Shown here piece by piece: positions 48,786 to 59,280 of a stretch of 64,000 bases of DNA (the stretch's first letter is position 1; each line of letters starts with the position of its first letter). This DNA is from Vitellaria paradoxa (Eukaryota > Streptophyta > Magnoliopsida > Ericales > Sapotaceae). Position numbers and translations under genes: made by a program. The DNA is taken from positions 5,805,920-5,869,919 of the forward strand of contig CM034241.1 in NCBI GenBank assembly GCA_019916065.1, in the 5' to 3' direction. Under the pieces are notes generated by a model. It made no database searches. It saw nothing but the letters and a program-made list of their open reading frames with translations, and was not told the origin of the DNA.

Positions 48786-49313
48786 CTATTAGAGTCAAGA
48801 TTACAAAATATCATGAATTGTAAGTTGAAATTCAATAAATTAAAAGTTTTATAGAGAGTTATTTTGGTTAAACTGTTAAAGAGATGAGCTGATCTGTTTA
48901 AGAAATAAGTTAAATTAATTATTTTTTATCTAAAATTTACTTAATTTTTTTTTTTTTTTTTAGCAGTGGGCTGAAAGCCACCGGACCCCAACAGTGTGGC
49001 TCCATCCCTGTATGTATGTATGTATACTTACTACTATGGTTAGGCCTCTGAATGCATCTAAACTGGCAACCCTCTTGCTTTTGGGCTTTATAAGTGGTTG
49101 TCCATTAATGTTGCTCTCCGCTACTGGTTGATCCTGTTCATCAGCTGCCCTAATTGCTTCCTCTTTTTCATGGTGGATGATGAGGTCTGAATCCTCAATA
49201 TTTGCTTCTTTCTCCTTCTTCTTCTTCTTCTTCTCATATCTATCATAATCATAATCTTCACTAGCTACCGATGTGTGGCCTAATCCTTCTTCTACCTTTC
49301 TATAATCCTCCAT
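39730..49313 (-). CDS. Heparan-alpha-glucosaminide N-acetyltransferase-like multi-pass membrane protein (514 aa)
   Basis: Thirteen exons on the minus strand: 49313-49032, 48559-48422, 44755-44674, 44362-44286, 42790-42675, 42560-42452, 42019-41903, 41775-41684, 41557-41491, 41165-41084, 40945-40854, 40730-40587 and 39876-39730. All joins are GT-AG and sum to 515 codons with TAA. The start at 49313 ([10 protein letters not shown]) is chosen over upstream in-frame codons that only extend into a CT microsatellite. A charged cytosolic N-terminus (residues 1-80, with a seven-Lys run) precedes [20 protein letters not shown] and [17 protein letters not shown], the family signature. His111 corresponds to the active-site His of human HGSNAT by motif. 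Further landmarks are [38 protein letters not shown] and [16 protein letters not shown], then several hydrophobic spans. The animal enzyme acetylates heparan sulfate in lysosomes; plants lack heparan sulfate, so the substrate here is unknown. Introns 2 and 4 carry transposon insertions. Confidence 0.95.
40359..40520 (-). mobile_element. Possible SINE in intron 12 of the acetyltransferase-like gene
   Basis: On the minus strand a B-box-like ACCGGTTCAAAC lies downstream of ggtgatattatcactac, and the segment ends in an A-rich tract (T-rich at 40359-40374 on the plus strand). No target duplication was found, so it remains tentative. Confidence 0.4.
43004..43713 (+). repeat. Copia LTR, 710 bp, in intron 4 of the acetyltransferase-like gene
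   Basis: It begins TGTTGGGTTG and ends CAACCCAACA, a perfect 10-bp terminal inverted repeat with TG...CA ends. A tagtatcggagcaggttc segment (43716-43733) follows as a primer-binding site for initiator Met tRNA. The orientation is opposite to the host gene. Confidence 0.88.
43761..44170 (+). pseudogene. Copia gag fragment behind the 710-bp LTR
   Basis: The ATG at 43761 opens [19 protein letters not shown] and [17 protein letters not shown], a typical copia gag start. Continuation ([38 protein letters not shown]) requires passing in-frame stops after KLLH and LWTKLE. A duplicated tatgtccttgag near 44084-44100 shifts the frame again. Element sequence ends around 44170, where intron sequence of the host gene resumes, so all of pol and the 3' LTR are gone. 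Confidence 0.85.
45291..45775. repeat. 65-bp tandem repeat interrupted by a MITE
   Basis: The unit beginning ctaatttgtgaacgtggggt occurs at 45680 and at 45745 (period 65). A partial earlier unit (tgtcatgacttttacctatc, then ctcgtgaagcattac) ends at 45329, just before the MITE. The MITE thus inserted at the CTA between units. Confidence 0.8.
45330..45679. mobile_element. MITE family M2, copy B (350 bp)
   Basis: Ends GGTCCCGTTTGACATTAC and, from the other side, GGCCTGTTTGGAATAA, with CTA duplicated at 45327-45329 and 45680-45682. It shares an internal gttggaacgg motif with 37381-37831. The uninterrupted junction in the neighbouring tandem unit at 45741-45750 confirms the borders. It lies in intron 2 of the acetyltransferase-like gene. 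Confidence 0.82.
46407..46432. other. C8-G18 homopolymer junction
   Basis: Eight C are followed directly by eighteen G in a region that is otherwise strongly AT-rich, inside intron 2 of the acetyltransferase-like gene. Confidence 0.95.
46742..47062. mobile_element. MITE family M1, copy B (321 bp)
   Basis: Ends GGGGTCATTTGATTTA and, from the other side, GGTGACATTTGGTTTAC, flanked by TTA at 46739-46741 and 47063-47065. The interior aligns with copy A at 28029-28347 over nearly its whole length. It sits in intron 2 of the acetyltransferase-like gene. Confidence 0.9.
47494..48161. mobile_element. MITE family M1, copy C, split by a nested copy
   Basis: The left end GGCATTATTTGGTTTG follows TTA at 47491-47493, and the right end (from the other side GATGGTATTTAGTTT) precedes TTA at 48162-48164. 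The element is interrupted after gttactta at 47618 by copy D and resumes at 47959 with tttttaaaatttgttttt, exactly where copies A and B continue. Confidence 0.88.
47619..47955. mobile_element. MITE family M1, copy D, inserted inside copy C (337 bp)
   Basis: Ends GAGCTCATTTGGTTTTA and, from the other side, GGTAGCATTTGGTTTAC, with TTA duplicated at 47616-47618 and 47956-47958. It interrupts copy C, so it is younger than copy C. The open frame 47571-47909 crossing it is chance. Confidence 0.9.
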
Positions 49314-49320
49314 AGCATGC

Positions 49321-49348
49321 ACTCTCTCTCTCTCTCTCTCTCTCTCTA
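49321..49348 (-). repeat. (CT)n microsatellite just upstream of the acetyltransferase-like start codon
   Basis: A CT run begins 8 bp upstream of the ATG at 49313 and lies between it and a tatatata stretch (49349-49358) that could act as TATA element. If so, the 5' leader would be very short; the true transcription start cannot be told from sequence. Confidence 0.8.
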
Positions 49349-50718
49349 AATATATATAATGCACTAGTACATGGGCAATAACCCTAACTTGTGGTGTACA
49401 TTAATTGGAGATAAAAGAGAGTGAGACAAAGCTGAAATCAAAAGGCCGGCCATGGTTTGGAATCTGAATTGGATGAGGAGGACCCAGAGGGAAACAGACT
49501 CAGACAAATCAAAGGTTTTTTGAACCAAACTCAGAAAACAAGTCTATGCGTGCGTGGTGATGGTGTAGAATTCTTTCTTAATTTGTTTGACCAAACTTTT
49601 CTTTCTATTTTATTTTATTTTATTTTTTTAGTATAGGGGTCTTATCAATTCCAAGAGCCCTATTCTCTACCAAAAGCTTCGGTGAAATTTGCAAGGGAAA
49701 ATGCTAATCTATTACCCTCTGACTGCAACGATGAATTTGGTGGTATTTGATTTGATTTGATGGGAATCATTATCAATTTTTATGTTTAGAATTGAAACAA
49801 AATTTTATGTGTTAAATTTATTTTTATTTTATAACTTAAAATTTAGGTTTTTAAATTATTTAAAATTTAATCTAAAATAATAGAATTTGATGAGAATTTA
49901 TTATTTTTTTAATCATCTAAATAAGTGGATAAATTTATTCTCAAATATTATATTTACTATATTTTTTATTTTCTATTAATATGGTTAAATTTGATATTTC
50001 TCTTAAATTAAAATGTGTTCTAAACATAATTTTATTTACCAAATCAAATCAAATCTATTTTAAGAAAAGAATGCTTCGAAACAGAGTCTTAAAATTTTTA
50101 ATCAGTTGCATCAAAAGTCTGTTTCGGTCCATTATTTATCTTAAAAGTGATTACCCTTACAGAAGTTACATGATTTCGGTGAATTTTTGTCTCGAGCCCT
50201 TCATAAATCTTAATTGTTAATTTTTCACCAAAAATTATAAATTTTCAAATAATTAAAAAAATTAGCTTTTACGAATTACTGATTTATTTATTTATTTTTC
50301 TTTTACAAAAATTCAACCTTTTCGCCAAAACACACTTTATATTAAAAAAAAAAAAACGTTAAGAAATTTTTGTACTAAAATTACTAATTTTGTTAAACAT
50401 ATAAAAAAAATTAAATTTTAATCCATTAGTAGCCTTTTGTAGGGAAAAGTTAACTTTTCCCTCAAAAGTTGGGTTACCTAGCTAGAGAGTTAAAAAATGC
50501 TATTCGTTAAAAAAAGAAAAAAAAATATTGTCGAAATGGTAATTAATAATATTGTATCACAATAACAACTTTATAAATAAGCCTATTTTCAAAAAAGTTT
50601 TATTTAAAACGATTTGCTACGCACGTCTAGCTCGTTATATTTTTTCAAAAAAATTGTAATTATATAGCATGACTTTATAAGTATTTATTCAACCTAAATG
50701 GTTTTCAGTTATATATAT
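49349..50718. other. Upstream flank of the acetyltransferase-like gene
   Basis: Presumed promoter DNA (about 49349-49700), then AT-rich sequence with no recognised element. The open frame 49981-50220 has no motif and is probably chance. Confidence 0.4.
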
Positions 50719-50895
50719 GTTATTATTATTATTTTTTTAACCGAAAGTATCCGAGTCAATTTCGCGCACTTTAAATAATCTTTGAGCTTTGAAATTAATA
50801 ACCGAGTAAACTCTCAAGTGGCCTTAAGAAGATTCAAATTAGTAACTACTGGAAAGTAAATCTAAGATTTTACCAGTTAAGATAACTCTTAAAAT
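50719..50895 (-). mobile_element. tRNA-derived SINE, about 177 bp
   Basis: agttatatatat occurs at 50707-50718 and 50896-50907. On the minus strand the insert has an A-box-like TTATCTTAACTGGTAAAA, a B-box-like AATTTGAATCTTC about 35 bp on, and a 3' end gttaaaaaaataataataat. The duplicated site is low-complexity, which lowers its weight, but promoter boxes and tail agree. Confidence 0.7.
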
Positions 50896-50907
50896 TAGTT
50901 ATATATA

Positions 50908-51239
50908 TATTAGAGCAAAGACATTTCATACCGTTGATATTGTTTAAGGTATTGTTTGAAGTCTCATTTTTCGCATAAAATTATCAATTTTTGAAATTAG
51001 AGTATTTGACAAAATACTAAAATTTAGCTCTTTTCAATTAGCAGAAGTAACTTTTTCAATTCAAAAGTTACCAAAATTTTTACCAAATACAAAAAATTAC
51101 CAAAAGTTACTAAAATTTATTAAAAATTACTACTTGTTTTACGCAGCATATCAAAAATTTTAACTATTAACTTTTTTATCAATTAAAATTTTTGATAAAA
51201 ATATCAAAAAATTAAACTTCTATACCATGCTTTAGGGTG

Positions 51240-51287
<48 letters not shown>

Positions 51288-51768
51288 TAGAAAATAGTAT
51301 TAAGTAGTTTTTTTAATCAACTAAATAATTATTATTTTTTGGGTGTGTGGACGTAGATTTCTGGTCCGTTTGACGTGACTAAGTAATTATTATTTTTTAA
51401 GTTATGTTTTATTATATAGATTAGTAATAACTCCGTGCCTACAGCACTTTAAATAAAATTAATATTTAGTTTTGGATAAAAAATTTAAATCAAAAAAATT
51501 ATGATAATTCATGAGTTTTAATTTTTTTTTCAAAATTTTAAAGCCTATCAGATATTACATATGTTTTAGTTTTTCTCGCCAATTAATTTTGATATGCATT
51601 ATAAAAGAAAATATAAATTATGGTGCTTCAATTTGAAAGGTTTTAACATCCTGGAAATCACAATTGGACGGAATTTAAGTTTGATTTGTATATGACCTTT
51701 ACCCTTAAAATATATATTGTAAAATTTAAAATGTCAAAATCATTTTGTAAGATAGATGGTAGTAGAGT
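50908..51768. other. AT-rich spacer with (TA)n before the CACTA element
   Basis: A (TA)n run lies at about 51242-51281. No gene. The triplet agt at 51766-51768 is the left target duplication of the CACTA transposon. Confidence 0.5.
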
Positions 51769-52170
51769 CACTACTGGAAAAACTGGAACTAGCGGTCAGA
51801 TAGCGGTCACTAAAAGTATTAGCGACGGCTTAACGACCGCGTCAAGCGAGTTGCATTTGGGTCGTCGCTAAAAAGTATTAGCGACCGCTTTGACGGTCGC
51901 TAAATTATTTGCGACCGCGCCTGCGACCGCTCCAGTTAAAAACGTCAGAAATTAGCGACCGCTTAAAATTAAAAAGCGGTTGCTGTTTTTTTGGTGCGAA
52001 GATGCTACTGCTGGCGCTAAAATACGTGAATTATTAGCGACCATAAGTAGCGGTCGCTAATACAGAATAGCGGTCGCAATTAATTACGCGCGGAAGTCAT
52101 GGCCATTTGGCACCAAGGAAGTAGCGACTCGTTTGGGGTATTAGCGACTGCTTTTAGCGGTCGCTAATAC
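51769..52170. repeat. Left subterminal motif array of the CACTA element
   Basis: More than ten variants of tagcgaccgctt occur in both orientations within about 400 bp, some as adjacent inverted pairs such as tagcgaccgctttgacggtcgc. In En/Spm the TnpA protein binds repeated subterminal motifs; by analogy this is the binding region for the element's own TNPA-like protein. Confidence 0.85.
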
Positions 52171-52566
52171 TTAGTATTTTTTTTAAAATAATTTAAATTT
52201 ATTATAATAAATCTCAATAATTTTTTTTACAAATCAAATTATTTAAAAAATCTATTTAATAATAATTTATTATTTATTTATAATAATTATTTATTTAATA
52301 GTTATTAATTATTTATAATAACTATTATATTTAATTATTTATGTATAAATATTTATATTAAATTTAATTTATTAATTTGCACATGAAATTAATGAAATTT
52401 TTCATAAAATCAATAAAAAAAACATAGCTCCTAATTATGATTATATATACAAACACAATATCAAATTAGATTACAATTAAAACAAATTTTTATTATATGC
52501 AAATGTTCAAAATACAAAAATAAATATATATATAAATGTACTGATCAAAATATATACAGATGGATC

Positions 52567-54284
52567 CTAATCAGTCCAAGAAGGCCATCCGCCATCGTCC
52601 GAGTCCTACAATGAAATAATAATGAAATTAGAACGTAATAATTAAAAAGACATGAATAAATAAATTTATAAAATTTTAATGAGTAATAGTAACGAAAAAT
52701 AAAATTTTTAACTTGAGGAGAATGAGGTGGATGGCTCTGACTCTGAGAGAGGCGCCTCTCCATCTCAGCCATCATCTCGGCTCGAAGTGATACCTCTTAC
52801 ACGTCCATCTCAGCTCGAAAGGTCTGGAGCAGATCCTGGTCGCGATGTTTGGCCTGAGAAGATGACTCTGCTCGTGCGATGGATCGGCGTGGAATACCTG
52901 TGCCCCGCGTAAGCGTATATCCATGACCATCGCGTCCGACAATGGAAAAAAATATCTCGTCCCTCCTCTCCTCGGACTCCCTTTCATTCGGCGGTAGCTC
53001 GTCTAGACGTGCATTAAACTGCACCTAATGTAAATAAGCCGAAATAGAAAAAAATAAGATAACTAACTATATTATTTAAAGAAAAAATTAAGTTATATGT
53101 TCATTGGACAAAATATTAAAATTAGTTACCTGTATGGCCTGAACCTCCGGCGAATCAGTACGTCGAGTCGCCAACCACATGGACATCCGATCTGTCCTTA
53201 GGCCCTCCTCTGTCCTCTGTTGAAAGGTAAATTATATGTTAATAATTTACTATCATTAAATAAGATAAATAAAAAAGTCGCTATTGGCATGATAAGCTAA
53301 TGTTTTTACCTCGTGGCGAACCTGAGAAAAGTGTCGAGTCCCCTCCTTGCGCCCCGGCCCCTGCAATCCTCGATTTTGCGAGTTCCTTTGGGCCTCCGCC
53401 TATTTTAAGTTTTTCTCGATTACTTTTTGTAATTTACGCTTTATAACGTCAAAACTTAAGGAAAAAAATCAACTCGCAATCTACTCACCTGTGCCTTGGC
53501 ACTCGACCAATACCTGATGAGCTCAGCCCACTGGTGGGGAAGAACGCCTGGTAGGACCCGCTGGAGGATGTCAGGGTCATTCTCATGACCCTTCCAGTAT
53601 TTATCTTTAATCTTATTTTTATGATCCTTCTACATCTTCCGACACTTGGCAAACATAACGTCCCAGAAGTTTGGAGGAACATCAACTACATTGGCCTAAA
53701 AATGACATATTGTAGAACATTATTTATGTTATAAGTTTTAGCACATAAACCACGTACAATTAGAATATAAAATTTTCATACCTGCACCTTGGTCCATGCA
53801 CCTTGGTCCATAGACTCTCGAACGTAGAATCTGGGAAACGATCCCACTCGAGGGTGGTCAACGGGAATCTAATCGGATTCCGGACCAAATGTCCGAGCTG
53901 TGAAATCAGAGACCGTCCATCCTTCCCCACCGGATGGGGCGTGTCATCCCACTGAACGATCATCCACTGAGATCCGCAGTTCCACTGCGGCAATCCTTTC
54001 GAGGGCCCTCTGCCGGACCTCGAAAGCCTGCTCGGAGTGGGAGAATCTGTTTCAAACAAATTGTTACACGATAAGTCTATACAGAATATAACTACTGTTG
54101 TTGGATAAGATAAATTCTAAAACTGACGAACTTTACCTGCATCTGTATAGTCAGTCACTGAAGGACGCGCGGACATAGGGGGTGAAGGTGTGACAGCATC
54201 TACTGAGCTACTCTCAGCACAAGATAGCCTGAGACGCTCAGCCATCGTCTTAGGACCAGTCCTCCTCCTAGAGCGTCTGAGCAT
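52567..54284 (-). pseudogene. TNPA-like CACTA protein (plant En/Spm transposase family), two premature stops
   Basis: Exons read on the minus strand are 54284-54137, 54046-53782, 53695-53489, about 53403-53310, about 53218-53131, about 53025-52707 and about 52605-52567, with GT-AG borders. The order of motifs fits the Ptta/En/Spm family: a basic start MLRRSRRRTGPK, a middle with GLPQWNCGSQW, VVDVPPNFWDVMFAKC, DKYWKGHENDPDIL and HQWAELIRYWSSAKAQ, then TEEGLRTDRMSMWLATRR and SPEVQAIQ, an acidic/basic tail, and the end DSDDGGWPSWTD with TAG. Stops interrupt it after FAKCRKM (53630-53632) and after RAEMDV (52797-52799). It begins only 104 bp after the TNP2 end on the same strand, so one primary transcript for both is plausible, as known for En/Spm. 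DNA binding to the subterminal motifs is inferred. Confidence 0.85.
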
Positions 54285-54387
54285 GGCTCCCTAACTGTTC
54301 ACAATTTAAACTTATTATAATTTCAAATACAAAGAAAAATAAATTTAAAATCTACTTTATTCGGATAAAAAAGTACACAACCGTGTG

Positions 54388-57300
54388 TTAGGTATGTAAA
54401 TCAACCGTATCTCCTTCGACCGTGTCCCTAACCCAATTAACATCTTCATCACGTTGGACGATTGCATATTGGTCAAGAGCTTGTTGGGCGAATGGATCAA
54501 TATCTGGCTCATCGTAGTCGATCTGGTTCACCCCCTCCTTGACATTTTAACTGCAATTTGCCAGTTGGGATCAGCTCGATCACCAATATAGTAAACTTGC
54601 TCTGCCATGGATGCCAGTATGTATGGTTCAGCTTCTATTTTTACATCTCGATGTAACAAATTGTTGAAATTGACCAATTTACATTGGTACTTATTAGCTT
54701 TAACCCCACGAATTGGATCAGCCCAGACACACTTGAATAATAAATATCTTAAACCGTAATTGTAAACGATTTCAATAATGTCATTCAGTTAGCTGTAATA
54801 GTAACCACCGTTAACAGATGGACAACCGATGCCACTATTTTGTGTAGCTCGCCTATCATCTACTTTCTTGATGCGAAATCGAAACCCATTGATGTCACAA
54901 GCTATGTAACGTCGAGCTATCGTGTAAGGACCATCAGCCAACTGATTTATTTCATCGGTCAAAGTAGAATCCGTAGTATTTCGTAAATTGTATACCTATA
55001 GAATGTAAATTATCATGAATTAATTAAACACAAATTCATTGTAATGTGAAAAACATATAAACGTATATGAAAATATTTAACACATACATAGTTCTTAAAC
55101 CAGTCATGAAAACATTGATAATGGGACATTCAAATTTGATTGTCTGTTGCACGAGTCATGTTCTGTTTCAGCTCGTTTATGTGTCTCCTGCAATGCAAAT
55201 CAAACTGGATTGAGAATAATCACGATTTCTATTACAAATATGGTGTAATTAACTTTCTTTATTACAACAACGTGACATACTGGGTCAATGATACAACTGA
55301 TTGGGTGTTGAAAAGCACGAATTGATGAGCTTGGATCCACTTGATGTGGTTGAAATCAAATGACGTGCCTTCCCCAATAGGGCCTTCATTTACCCGCTCC
55401 GGCCTGCTAAACTTTGTTTGGACATCATCGTTTAGATATGCCGCACAAAAATTTATGCACTCATCCATCAAATATCCTTTCGCTATAGATGCCTCCGGTC
55501 GAGCTTTGTTCCGCACATACCTCTTCAATGTGTTCATATACCGCTCGATCGGATACATCCACCTAAATTGGACAGGGCCACCAAGCCGGGCTTCTTCAGT
55601 TAGGTGTATAGTCAAGTGAACCATGACATCAAAAAATGCCGGTGGAAAAATTTTCTCCAGATGACACAGTGTCAAAGCAATCCTGTTCTACAGACCCTTC
55701 AAATCTTCTGTACAGATTACTCTGTAACACAACTGCCTGAAGAAATTACTGAGCTCGATCAACGGCTGCACAACATTATTAGGCAGAAAATTCCTTACTG
55801 CTATAGGCAGCAACTGTTGAAGCAGGACGTAATTGTCATGACTTTTCAAACCCTGTAACGTTCGTTCGCTCATGTTGACTCACTTCGAAATATTCGAGCA
55901 ATATCCATCAGGTACCTTCATGCCTTTCAGAATTAACAAGAATGCATCCTTCTCCTCCTTGCTCATGGTGTACTGTGCAGGTGGCATGTATGCCCTGTTG
56001 GACTCTCCCGCCTGCAAGTGCAATGGAGTTCTCAATCCCATCTCCTGTAAATCACGTCGAGCATTAGCACTATCATTTGATTTCCCCTTAACACCAAGGA
56101 TCGTCCACAATATATTATCGCAAACATTCTTCTCAATGTGCATGACATCCAAGTTGTGCCTGAGTAAGTTGTCTTTCCAGTAGGGCAACTCATAGAAAAT
56201 ACTTTTTTTCTTCCAATTATGGGTTTGGTTCCTATTTGCACCAGAAATAGATGGCAGCAGGGGGGCTAATAGATCCTGAAAGTCATATACTGTTCGAATT
56301 TGCTTCCGCTCCATCTGGGCCAGCAATCGACCCCGGTCATTGCTCGTGGTGCCGGACCGAACTCCCGAGTGCCGTCAAACGAGACTCTGTCCTTCATAAA
56401 CCTATGCAACGGAGGTAGGAAGCGTCTATGACCCATGTACGCCCACTTTCTACGATACTTTAACCAAGTTGACTTCTTGCTCTGATTGCAACAAGGACAT
56501 ACGAACTCTCTTTTCGTGCTCCAACCAAATAAGTTAGCGTACGCCGGGAAGTCGTTAATTGGCTATAGTAATGCTGCCCGTAGTTTAAACATTTCAGTTC
56601 TTATTGAGTCAAACGTCATCACACCATCAGTCCATAATTCATTAAGCTCTTCAATCAATTGTTACATATAAACGTCTATTTTATCCCTGAGACCCTTAGG
56701 TCCGTCAATCAATGTTGATAGGATGACAAAAGGTTGCCTCATGGACAGCCAATGTGGAAGATTATATGGAACTAACAGTATAGGCCACGTACTGTGAGTT
56801 CCCCCAGTCATGCCTGAAAATGGGTTAAATCCATCACCAACCAAACCAAGCCGCACACTGCGAGAATTGGGAGCAATATCAAGGTGTCTTTGATCAAAAT
56901 CCTTCCACGCTGGAGAGTTTGTTGGATGGGATAAGTTCCCATGATCCCCCTTGTTCTCGGCATGCCATGTCATTAGTTTAGAGATCTTGGATGACATGAA
57001 AAATCTCTTCAATCGTGGCTTAAGTGGGAAGTAGCGCACTTGCTTTGCAGCCACAAGCTTACCACGGTTTGAAATGCCCAAACGATTCTGCCAAGTTTGG
57101 ATAGTACCAACATTCTTCCATCTCGAAACCCCACACATGGTACACGTATCGAGGTTGCCATTCTCATTTCGAAACAACATGCAACTATTGGGACATGCAT
57201 CCAGAGTTTCGTATGTGAATCCCAAATTTTCAGTTAACTTGCGTGCCTGGTAGTACGATTCAGTAAGCTTAGCTCCCGCTGGTAAAACCCTATGGAGCAA

Positions 57301-57849
57301 CTGCAGTAGCATGTCAAACGACGTATCTGACCAGTGATTCAATGCCTTCAAATATAACAGCTCAATGATGAATGACAATTTACTGAATTCTTGATATCCA
57401 GGATATAATTCTGTCTGCACATTGTTGAGTATTTCAAAATATCTCAAAGACTCATCATCCGCACCCGAGCAGGGACTAGTTCCACCCGTCAGATTAATAC
57501 CAGCACCGCTGTTTTCATGTGTCAATCCACATGCGATATCAACTAGCATCGCGAGCATTGGATCAGCTTCCTCTGCAGCCTCGGCCTCCACCTCAACGGT
57601 TTCTTCCGGACGAGAGGTGGTATACTCTTCCCTATAGAGAGTCCAGAATTTATACTGCTTCAAGAACTCATTACGGATCAGATGCTCCTTGACAACCTCC
57701 CATGTATAGTAATACCGGTTAGCACACTTTCTGTAGAAACAACTAATGTACTCATTGGGAAACCCACTGATGAACACAATAAACTGAATAATCCCCTCCA
57801 TATACTCCGGGGACATCCTATTCGGCAAATCAATCCAACTCTTATCCAT
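54388..57849 (-). pseudogene. TNP2-like CACTA transposase with DUF4218/DUF4216 regions, decayed
   Basis: Start MDKSWIDLPNRMSPEYMEG at 57849 marks the transposase-associated N-domain. The transposase domain follows, with CPNSCMLFRNEN, CTMCGVSRWK, WHAENKGDHGNLSHPTNSPA, SVRLGLVGDGFNPF and STWPILLVPYNLPHWL. Then come DFPAYANLFGWSTK, ELPYWKDNLLRHNLDVMHIE, the DUF4218-like part (LEKIFPPAFFDVMVHL, RWMYPIERYMNTLKRYVRNK) and, after two short introns (55280-55188, 55087-54996), the DUF4216-like part (GCPSVNGGYYY, IVYNYGLRYLLFKCVW, VNFNNLLH). An acidic tail ends at TAA 54388. Lesions: stops at 56662, 56573, 55880, 55688, 55130 and 54789, a one-base frameshift near 56322, and another in a G run near 54531. 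Confidence 0.93.
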
Positions 57850-58433
57850 CTCGCTTAGAGTATCTGTGGAGTCCCAAGAGGATAAAATGTCATCACTATA
57901 AAAAGTAGTGTCATATGCAAAACACCTAGTCTTAAACTTCACCTCTTCATTATAAGGTGGTTGGTCCTATCCCATTCGAGAATGCACGATCCAACTTGCA
58001 CTCAACAACTCAATGCCTTTGTCCCCTAATTAGATAAAATTTCGGCAGCATGTCCGCCTAGTTCTCCAAGTACACGATACACAGACGACATCCGTCGTAC
58101 CCTATGTACACACCCGGAGAACAACAGGACGTCAATCGAAACTTCATCTAACATAGGACAGTACATGAATTGTTGAAGGCAGGATGGATAATTGCATTCC
58201 CAAACTGTCCAAACTGGACAATTCAAGAATCGCGTACGTTAATCCCTGCACGTTCATCGAAAGGACAACGAACCTGGTCAAAGACCTAATCCGTTACCTA
58301 AGGATGACCAAACGGGTGGCGTACGAGATTCTCAAACGGGTCTAAGTTTCACTAATGTATGCAAATGAATAAAATAAAGTAGTTCTCAATGTTTATTTGT
58401 TTTCTAACTTAGAATAAAGTATTTACAAAGATA
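57850..58433 (-). promoter_or_regulatory. Presumed leader/promoter side of the CACTA transposase
   Basis: This lies immediately upstream (minus strand) of the transposase start and downstream of the 202-bp repeats. Short open frames (58226-58026) show no family motif. An untranslated leader or first non-coding exon would be expected here, but none can be proved. Confidence 0.35.
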
Positions 58434-59280
58434 TTGGATTGGGCCCAGGCAAGATTAAGGCTTTTCTTGTAATTACTAATTAAACTAATTAAATATTATT
58501 AATTAACTACTGCTGCTTGTCTAATTAATTACTATATTAGTCGGTAAATTACCTAGAAATAATATTATAATATTATTATTTGACCTAATTTTCTTATCGT
58601 ATTCGTATTGGATTGGACTGGGCCCAAGAAATATGTTGGATTTGGCCCAGACAAGATTAGGGGTTTACTTGTAATTACTAATTGAACTAATTAAATATTA
58701 TTAATTAACTACTGCTGCTTGTCTAATTAATTACTATATTATTCGATAAATTACCTAGAAACAATATTATAATATTATTATTTGACCTAAATTTCTTATC
58801 GTATTCGTATTGGATTGGACTGGGCCCAAGAAAGATGTTGGATTTGGCCCAGGCAAGATTAGGGGTTTACTTGTAATTACTAATTGAACTAATTAAATAT
58901 TATTAATTAACTACTGCTGTTTGTCTAATTAATTACTATATTATTCGATAAATTACCTAGAAACAATATTATAATATTATTATTTGACATAATTTTCTTA
59001 TCGTATTCGTATTGGATTAGACTGGGCCCAAGAAAGATGTTGGATTGGGTCCAGGTAAGATTAAGGCCTTTCTTGTAATTACTAATTGAACTAATTAAAT
59101 ATTATTAATTAACTACTGCTGTTTGTCTAATTAATTACTATATTATTCGATAAATTACCTAGAAACAATATTATAATATTATTATTTGACCTAATTTTCT
59201 TATCGTATTCGTATTGGATTGGATTAGACCCAAGAAAAATGTTGGATTGGGCCCAGGCAGGATTAGGGATTTAGTTTTAG
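58434..59280. repeat. 202-bp tandem repeat, four copies plus a partial fifth
   Basis: Units begin with ttggattgggcccag-like sequence at 58434, 58636, 58838, 59040 and 59242, an exact 202-bp period each time. Each unit holds aggcaagattaggg, taattactaattgaactaat, ctactgctg, cttatcgtattcgtattgg and gactgggcccaag. Units differ at scattered positions only. The array lies inside the CACTA element, about 0.6-1.4 kb upstream of the transposase start. Confidence 0.95.

Noticed and set aside
55341..55619. Plus-strand frame within the transposase region
   Set aside because: It is the antisense shadow of the conserved DUF4218-like segment read on the minus strand. The same holds for 55604-55858 and 55872-56183.
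58434..59280. Regular repeats considered as a CRISPR-like array or a gene repeat
   Set aside because: Units are contiguous 202-bp tandem copies without spacers in a plant transposon, with no long open frame.
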